Under the pieces are notes generated by a model. It did not search any database, was not told the origin of the DNA, and saw nothing but the letters and a program-made list of their open reading frames with translations. Of a DNA stretch of 64,000 bases, positions 59,067 through 64,000 are shown one piece after another. The number at the start of each line of letters is the position of its first letter. Within the stretch, counting starts at the first letter, position 1. The position numbers were made by a program, and so were the translations under genes. The stretch lies in NCBI RefSeq assembly GCF_042680125.1, contig NZ_JBHTNY010000016.1, one strand, 5' to 3'. Source of the stretch: Robinsoniella peoriensis (lineage in GTDB: Bacteria; Bacillota; Clostridia; Lachnospirales; Lachnospiraceae).

Positions 59067-60167
59067 ATGGAAGAACAAGTACTGGATTTTACGGAAAAAT
59101 TAAAAGCTTTATTAGCATACGCCAGAAAAAAGAAAAATGTGTTAGAATATATAGAGGTGCAGGAGTTTTTCAAAGGCACTGACCTCACCGAAGAGCAGTG
59201 CGAAAAAATTCTGGACTATTTGGATAATAATGGAGTAGACGTATTGCGTATCTCGGATGACGAAGAAGAACCGTTGATCTTAGATGATGAAGATGAGATC
59301 AATCCGGAAGAAATAGACCTGTCCGTTCCGGAAGGAGTGGGAACAGATGATCCCGTCCGTATGTACCTCAAAGAAATCGGTAAGGTACCATTGCTTACCA
59401 CAGAAGATGAAATCCAGCTTGCCATTCGAAAAGAAGAAGGTGACGAAGCGGCGAAGCATCAGCTGGCGGAGGCTAATCTGCGTCTTGTTGTGAGCATTGC
59501 CAAACGATATGCAGGAAGAGGCATGGCTCTGCTTGATTTGATTCAGGAAGGTAATCTTGGACTGATCAAAGCAGTTGATAAATTTGATTACAGCAAAGGA
59601 TATAAATTCAGTACCTATGCCACCTGGTGGATTCGTCAGGCGATTACCCGTGCGATTGCCGATCAGGCAAGAACTATCCGTATTCCGGTTCACATGGTGG
59701 AGACAATTAATAAAGTGATCCGCACATCCAGGCAGCTTGTCCAGGATCTGGGCAGAGAACCTAAGCCGGAGGAAATAGGTGAAGTGATGCATATGTCACC
59801 GGAGCGAGTGAGAGAGATTCTGAAAGTTTCCCAGGAACCGGTCTCTTTGGAAACTCCGGTTGGAGAAGAAGATGACAGCCATCTGGGTGACTTTATCCAG
59901 GATGACCATGTTGCGGTTCCGGCAGAAGCAGCTGCATATACTTTGCTCCGGGAGCAGCTGGTAGAAGTTCTGGATACACTGACTGACCGTGAACAAAAGG
60001 TATTATCCCTGCGTTTCGGTCTGGTGGACGGAAGAGCAAGAACCCTGGAAGAGGTTGGAAAAGAATTTAATGTCACAAGAGAACGCATTCGTCAGATTGA
60101 GGCGAAAGCACTGCGTAAACTGCGTCACCCAAGCCGCAGCCGCAAGCTAAAGGACTATTTGGATTAA
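59067..60167 (+). CDS. rpoD: Primary RNA polymerase sigma factor
   Basis: 366 residues. A short acidic N-terminal region (1-95) is followed by region 1.2 DPVRMYLKEIGKVPLL, region 2 with GNLGLIKAVDKFDYSKGYKFS, 2.4 YATWWIRQAITRAI, region 3, and region 4.2 VTRERIRQIEAKALRKLRH. This is the housekeeping factor that reads the TTGACA/TATAAT promoters found across the window. AAAGGAAGG lies 8 bases before the ATG. Confidence 0.97.
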   Translation: MEEQVLDFTEKLKALLAYARKKKNVLEYIEVQEFFKGTDLTEEQCEKILDYLDNNGVDVLRISDDEEEPLILDDEDEINPEEIDLSVPEGVGTDDPVRMYLKEIGKVPLLTTEDEIQLAIRKEEGDEAAKHQLAEANLRLVVSIAKRYAGRGMALLDLIQEGNLGLIKAVDKFDYSKGYKFSTYATWWIRQAITRAIADQARTIRIPVHMVETINKVIRTSRQLVQDLGREPKPEEIGEVMHMSPERVREILKVSQEPVSLETPVGEEDDSHLGDFIQDDHVAVPAEAAAYTLLREQLVEVLDTLTDREQKVLSLRFGLVDGRARTLEEVGKEFNVTRERIRQIEAKALRKLRHPSRSRKLKDYLD

Positions 60168-60183
60168 GAAAGGAAGTTATCAT

Positions 60184-60876
60184 ATGCAGTTATCAAAAAG
60201 ATTGTTAGCAGTCTCTGAAATGGTAACTTCCAATAGCCGCTTGGCGGATATTGGAACGGACCATGCATACATACCAATTTACCTGGTTGAGAATCAGAGA
60301 GTGCCCCATGCAATTGCCATGGATGTAAATAAGGGTCCCTTAAACAGGGCAAAAGAAAATATTGAACTTCATGGACTAAAGGAATACATAGAGACCAGGC
60401 TCTCCGACGGAGCAGCGGCACTACGGAATGGGGAAGTGGATTCTGTTGTTATCGCCGGTATGGGCGGAGGCCTGGTCATTAAAATACTGACCGAAGGATC
60501 AGAGGTTTTGGAAAGCGTAAAGGAGCTCATTCTGCAGCCACAGTCTGAGCTCGCTTTTGTGCGCCGCTTTTTACAGGAAAACCAATTCGCAGTCATTGAA
60601 GAAAATATGGTATTGGATGAAGGAAAATATTATCCCATGATGAAAGCGGTACATGGAAAAATGGATTACAATAGAGAGATTGATTTTAAATATGGCAGGC
60701 TCCTCCTGGAGCAGAAAAACGAATGTTTAAAATCCTTTCTGGATAAAGAAGAGAAGACTTATGAAAAAGTATTGGTAACTCTTCGGGGGAACGATGGGGA
60801 TCACGCAAAACAGCGTTTCGCAGAAGTGGAACAGGAACTGGAGTATATTCGCAGAGCAAAGGAGGATATGGCATGA
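60184..60876 (+). CDS. trmK: tRNA (adenine-22-N1)-methyltransferase family protein
   Basis: 230 residues, class I SAM-dependent methyltransferase of the TrmK/YqfN group. LADIGTDHAYIPIYLV is motif I, AMDVNKGPLNRA motif II, and VVIAGMGGGLVIKIL the later SAM/active-site stretch. It methylates A22 in tRNA. It sits between rpoD and nif3, as in many Bacillota. AAGGAAG precedes the ATG, and its stop overlaps the next start. Confidence 0.9.
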   Translation: MQLSKRLLAVSEMVTSNSRLADIGTDHAYIPIYLVENQRVPHAIAMDVNKGPLNRAKENIELHGLKEYIETRLSDGAAALRNGEVDSVVIAGMGGGLVIKILTEGSEVLESVKELILQPQSELAFVRRFLQENQFAVIEENMVLDEGKYYPMMKAVHGKMDYNREIDFKYGRLLLEQKNECLKSFLDKEEKTYEKVLVTLRGNDGDHAKQRFAEVEQELEYIRRAKEDMA

Positions 60877-61670
60877 CAGGAACAGAAATCATAGAAAAAT
60901 TAGAGGAAATTTATCCGGCTTCTTATGCAGCACACTGGGACAATCCCGGACTGCAGGTGGGAAGAAGAGAAAAAGAGATTAAAAAAGTGTTTGTAGCATT
61001 GGATGCTACGGATGAAGTGATTGAGGCGGCAGTTGATAAAAAAGCAGATATGCTGATTACCCATCATCCCATGCTTATGTCCGGAATGAAAAAAATTAAT
61101 ACAGATGATTTTATGGGACGAAAAATTATCAGGCTGATACAAAATGATATATCCTGCTTCTCAATGCATACAAATTATGATGTTCTGATGATGGCAGGTT
61201 TAAGTGCCGAATACTTAGAATTGCAGGATCCCTCCGTAATGGAAGTGACTTACCGGGGATATGAAGGCAATGCTGTCCGGGAAGAGGGATTTGGCAGGGT
61301 TGGAAGATTAAAAAAAGAAATGACCTTAAGAGAAGCCGGCGAGCTGGTCAAACAGGCATTTAGTCTGGATACGGTAAAAATATTCGGTGATTTAGACAAA
61401 ATTGTCAGTCTGGCGGCAATATCTCCGGGATCCGGTAAAAGTATGATCACTCCGGCACTGTCATCCGGTGCCCAGGTGCTGATTACAGGAGATATTGGAC
61501 ATCATGAAGGCCTGGATGCAGTTTCCCAGGGACTTTCCATTATAGATGCGGGGCATTATGGACTGGAACATATTTTTATTAAACAGATGGCTGAATATCT
61601 AAAACAAATTTTCCCACAGCTGGAAGTGGAGCAGGAGTTTGTAAAAAACCCTTTTTATGTCCTTTTTTGA
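60873..61670 (+). CDS. Nif3-like dinuclear metal centre protein
   Basis: 265 residues, NIF3/YbgI family. Metal-binding His and Asp/Glu are in ADMLITHHPMLMSG, CFSMHTNYDVLM and GDIGHHEGLDA. The family forms hexameric rings with a two-metal centre; the reaction is uncertain, so database names such as GTP cyclohydrolase 1 type 2 should not be taken as function. AAAGGAG precedes the ATG, which overlaps the trmK stop by 4 bases. Confidence 0.92.
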   Translation: MTGTEIIEKLEEIYPASYAAHWDNPGLQVGRREKEIKKVFVALDATDEVIEAAVDKKADMLITHHPMLMSGMKKINTDDFMGRKIIRLIQNDISCFSMHTNYDVLMMAGLSAEYLELQDPSVMEVTYRGYEGNAVREEGFGRVGRLKKEMTLREAGELVKQAFSLDTVKIFGDLDKIVSLAAISPGSGKSMITPALSSGAQVLITGDIGHHEGLDAVSQGLSIIDAGHYGLEHIFIKQMAEYLKQIFPQLEVEQEFVKNPFYVLF

Positions 61671-61700
61671 TTGAAAGGATATACCGCCTTGTGATAAGAT
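61671..61700 (+). promoter_or_regulatory. Promoter of the antiporter gene
   Basis: TTGAAA (61671-61676), 18 bases, TAAGAT (61695-61700) with an upstream TG making an extended -10. It starts directly after the nif3 stop. Confidence 0.55.
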
Positions 61701-61753
61701 AGGAATACAGAGATAAAACTGGATTTTGAGACAGAAAGAAGGAGAAAAGTGTT

Positions 61754-62995
61754 ATGGATGGTTATGGTTTTTTGTTGGATTTGGCGCTCATTTTATTGAG
61801 CACAAAGGTGTTGGGACTGATTACCAGGAGGTATCATATGCCTCAGGTAGTAGGTGCGCTGCTTGCAGGGTTGATAATGGGTCCCGCGATGCTGGGAATT
61901 CTGAAAGAAACTGATTTTATTCAGGCTACGGCAGAACTTGGTGTAATTGTGCTGATGTTCTGTGCAGGAATGGAAACAGATATAGAAGAGCTAAAGCGCA
62001 GCGGAAAAGCCAGCTTTGTCATAGCAGTGTTAGGGGTAATCGTACCGCTGGCGGGAGGGCTTGCAGTGGGTTATTTCTTTAACCGGCCGGGTGTTATTGA
62101 ATCAGACGCAAATGCATCCCTGTTATTGCAGAACATATTTATTGGCATTATCCTGACAGCTACCTCAGTGAGTATAACGGTTGAAACATTGAAAGAAATG
62201 GGAAAATTAAAAACCCGTTCCGGAAATGCAATTCTGGGGGCAGCAATTATCGATGACATCCTTGGCATTATTGCATTGACAATCGTAACCAGTATGGCGG
62301 ATACATCTGTAAATGTGATTTATGTTTTATTAAAAATCGTTGCATTTTTCATCGTGGCTCTGATAGCAGGATATCTGTTTTACCTGTTTTATAAAAAGTG
62401 GAGTGACCCTTCAGAAAGAGGGCTGCAAAGACATGCAATTGCGGCATTCGTATTCTGCCTGCTGATGTCTTACGCTGCAGAACATTTCTTTGGCGTTGCT
62501 GATATCACCGGTGCATTTATTGCAGGTCTTATCATGTCCCGGACAAAACGGGCTCAATATGTGGAAGCCAGATTCAACACCTTATCGTATCTGATGCTTT
62601 CCCCCATATTTTTTGCCAGTATTGGAATAAAGGTGGAACTTCCGGCTATGACGGGAGAAATTGTAGCATTTTCCGTGATATTGGTTATAGTGGCAATACT
62701 GACCAAGATCATTGGATGCGGAATTGGTGCAAAGGTATGTCATTATAAAAATTATCAATGTGCCAGGATCGGTGTCGGGATGATATCCAGAGGTGAGGTT
62801 GCGCTTATTGTAGCAAATAAAGGTTCCAAACTGGGATTGCTTGGTAAAAGTTTTCTGGGACCCATTGTAGTCGTCGTTGTAATTACAACGATTATTACAC
62901 CCATTCTGTTAAAGATCATATTTAAAAAAGGGCCGGGACCGGAATTGCCGCTCAGTGATTCTGCATTGGTGGATTCATTCGATAAAGTAATTTAA
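61754..62995 (+). CDS. CPA2-type cation/proton antiporter
   Basis: 413 residues with about 11-12 membrane helices. Features of the Na+/H+ exchanger (CPA2) domain are PQVVGALLAGLIMGPAML, TATSVSITVETLKEMGKL, and the ion-site Asp pair in AAIIDDILGIIAL. It lacks the C-terminal TrkA-N domain of KefB/KefC, so it is a bare antiporter. AAGGAG lies 11 bases before the ATG. Transported ions (Na+ or K+) cannot be decided. Confidence 0.9.
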   Translation: MDGYGFLLDLALILLSTKVLGLITRRYHMPQVVGALLAGLIMGPAMLGILKETDFIQATAELGVIVLMFCAGMETDIEELKRSGKASFVIAVLGVIVPLAGGLAVGYFFNRPGVIESDANASLLLQNIFIGIILTATSVSITVETLKEMGKLKTRSGNAILGAAIIDDILGIIALTIVTSMADTSVNVIYVLLKIVAFFIVALIAGYLFYLFYKKWSDPSERGLQRHAIAAFVFCLLMSYAAEHFFGVADITGAFIAGLIMSRTKRAQYVEARFNTLSYLMLSPIFFASIGIKVELPAMTGEIVAFSVILVIVAILTKIIGCGIGAKVCHYKNYQCARIGVGMISRGEVALIVANKGSKLGLLGKSFLGPIVVVVVITTIITPILLKIIFKKGPGPELPLSDSALVDSFDKVI

Positions 62996-63068
62996 TTCAA
63001 AAAAATTCATATAATACATATACAGGGTATTTATACAAGTTTTATTACAGAAAGGGGCAGGGGATAAT

Positions 63069-64000
63069 ATGGCTGAACAAATGGCAGTAGTAGAGTCAAG
63101 AGGAGAAAAGAAGAAGTATCCTTACGGTACCAGTTTCTACAAAATAGCAAAAGATTATCAACATCATTATGAACAGGATATCCTGCTCGTCATGGTAAAT
63201 GGAAGACTAAGGGAACTTCACAGGGAATTAGAGGAGGATTGCCAGCTTACATTTCTGACGGCAGAGGATAAGATTGGATTTGACGCATACCGCAGAAGTA
63301 TGATTCTTTTACTTCTAAAGGCAATCTATCATATGGGCGGCCATGCGAATATTAAGAAGGTCTGCGCCCATTATTCGGTAAGCGAAGGTTATTATTTTAC
63401 CGTGGATGGGAAATTAAAGGTGGATAAAGAATTTCTCCAGCATGTAAAAGCTTATATGTTAAAGCGGGTAGAAGAGGATATTCCCATCACAAAAAGAAAT
63501 GTCAGCATTGCGGATGCCAAACGCCTGTTCCGGCACTATGGAATGATAGATAAAGAAAAATTATTTAAATACCGTACGGTATCTACAGTTAATCTCTATG
63601 ATCTGGATGAGTTCGAAGATTATTTCTACGGGTATATGGTATACAGTACCGGGTATCTAAAATATTTTGATATGCATCTCTATGACGAAGGCTTTGTTTT
63701 ACAGTTTCCAACCCGCAGTCATCCGAGAGTTGTACCGGAATTCCTTCCGGAAACGAAAATCTTCCATGTTCAGAAGGAATCACTGAAGTGGGGGAAAATG
63801 CTGGATATCTCTACCGTGGGAGATTTGAATGAACGGATTGTCAATGGAGAGATTAATGAACTCATTCTGATTCAGGAAGCCCTGCAGGAGAAAAAAATGG
63901 GCGAAATGGCGGAACAGATTTTGAATAATCCAAGTAAACGTCTGGTGATGATCGCCGGTCCGTCTTCTTCCGGGAAGACTACATTTTCACACAGGCTATC
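63069..64000 (+). CDS. Nucleoside kinase (uridine kinase-like), 3' end outside window
   Basis: The first 310 codons are present and run off the window. The N-terminal 60 residues look like a TGS/ubiquitin-like fold (YPYGTSFYKIAKDYQ), followed by a threonyl-tRNA synthetase-like second domain and then the P-loop kinase, with Walker A AGPSSSGKTTFS at residues 299-310. This is the layout of the fused nucleoside kinases of Clostridia, which phosphorylate uridine/cytidine-like nucleosides. AGGGG lies just before the ATG. The catalytic domain is cut off, so activity cannot be judged. Confidence 0.85.
   Translation, partial: MAEQMAVVESRGEKKKYPYGTSFYKIAKDYQHHYEQDILLVMVNGRLRELHRELEEDCQLTFLTAEDKIGFDAYRRSMILLLLKAIYHMGGHANIKKVCAHYSVSEGYYFTVDGKLKVDKEFLQHVKAYMLKRVEEDIPITKRNVSIADAKRLFRHYGMIDKEKLFKYRTVSTVNLYDLDEFEDYFYGYMVYSTGYLKYFDMHLYDEGFVLQFPTRSHPRVVPEFLPETKIFHVQKESLKWGKMLDISTVGDLNERIVNGEINELILIQEALQEKKMGEMAEQILNNPSKRLVMIAGPSSSGKTTFSHRL

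Noticed and set aside
1..64000. rRNA, tRNA, insertion sequences, prophage, integrons, toxin-antitoxin pairs, defence systems
   Set aside because: None recognised on either strand; the genes present are metabolic, transport, regulatory, competence and housekeeping genes.

Overview
The window looks like a chromosomal segment of an anaerobic Bacillota bacterium, most likely a Lachnospiraceae member (Blautia-like or a relative). The evidence is moderate-to-low GC, strong AGGAGG ribosome sites, consensus SigA promoters with 17-bp spacers, a CIRCE element, YesMN two-component genes, a short dgt-dnaG-rpoD-trmK-nif3 block, and a corrinoid methyltransferase operon of the kind found in acetogens and gut demethylating bacteria. 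Species cannot be fixed from sequence reading alone. No rRNA, tRNA, insertion sequence, prophage or CRISPR array was recognised.

Layout. 1-4.1 kb: a four-gene corrinoid methyl-transfer operon (URO-D-fold methyltransferase, B12 protein, methyltetrahydrofolate methyltransferase, DUF1638) behind a consensus promoter. 4.2-7.6 kb (minus strand): aroF-tyrA-aroA for aromatic amino acids. 7.8-11.4 kb: an EF-G paralogue, a decayed PadR regulator, a DUF3783 protein and a flavin reductase-rubredoxin fusion. 11.7-16.2 kb: a MacAB-like efflux system with an unusually enlarged adaptor. 16.3-19.1 kb (minus): CIRCE-controlled htpG with two charged inserts, and a DUF5721-like protein. 19.4-24.5 kb: DegV, a small membrane protein, a BspA-type LRR protein and a VWA/MoxR-type ATPase pair. 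24.6-31 kb: divergent argG and argCJBD, with shared ArgR-like sites in both promoters. 31.2-34.1 kb: a large penicillin-binding protein behind a BlaI/MecI-type operator. 34.3-43 kb: a YesMN-regulated sugar ABC importer with a GHL6-like glycosidase. 43.2-48.7 kb: a PocR/AraC regulator, an RbsBAC-like importer and a D-lyxose isomerase-family enzyme. 48.8-56 kb: an orphan RCK domain, a YdcZ-type transporter with a ribosome-site-masking hairpin, and comEA, a PhoPR-type system, a GerMN lipoprotein and comEC. 56.2-61.7 kb: dgt-dnaG-rpoD-trmK-nif3. 61.7-64 kb: a cation/proton antiporter and a nucleoside kinase cut by the window end.

How the parts work together. The methyltransferase operon should move a methyl group from an unknown methylated compound to the corrinoid protein and then to tetrahydrofolate, feeding one-carbon metabolism. 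The two sugar loci each pair a sensor or regulator with a lipoprotein importer and one intracellular enzyme. The arg and aro genes are ordinary biosynthesis. The ComEA/ComEC genes suggest a DNA-uptake apparatus.

The most distinctive non-coding signals are four. There is a BlaI-type operator on a PBP gene with no nearby regulator. There is a 45-base hairpin-plus-start element shared by argB and a sugar permease. There is a family of short CGTGTTTGAAA-ended palindromic repeats placed just upstream of genes. There is a hairpin that covers the ribosome-binding site of the YdcZ gene.
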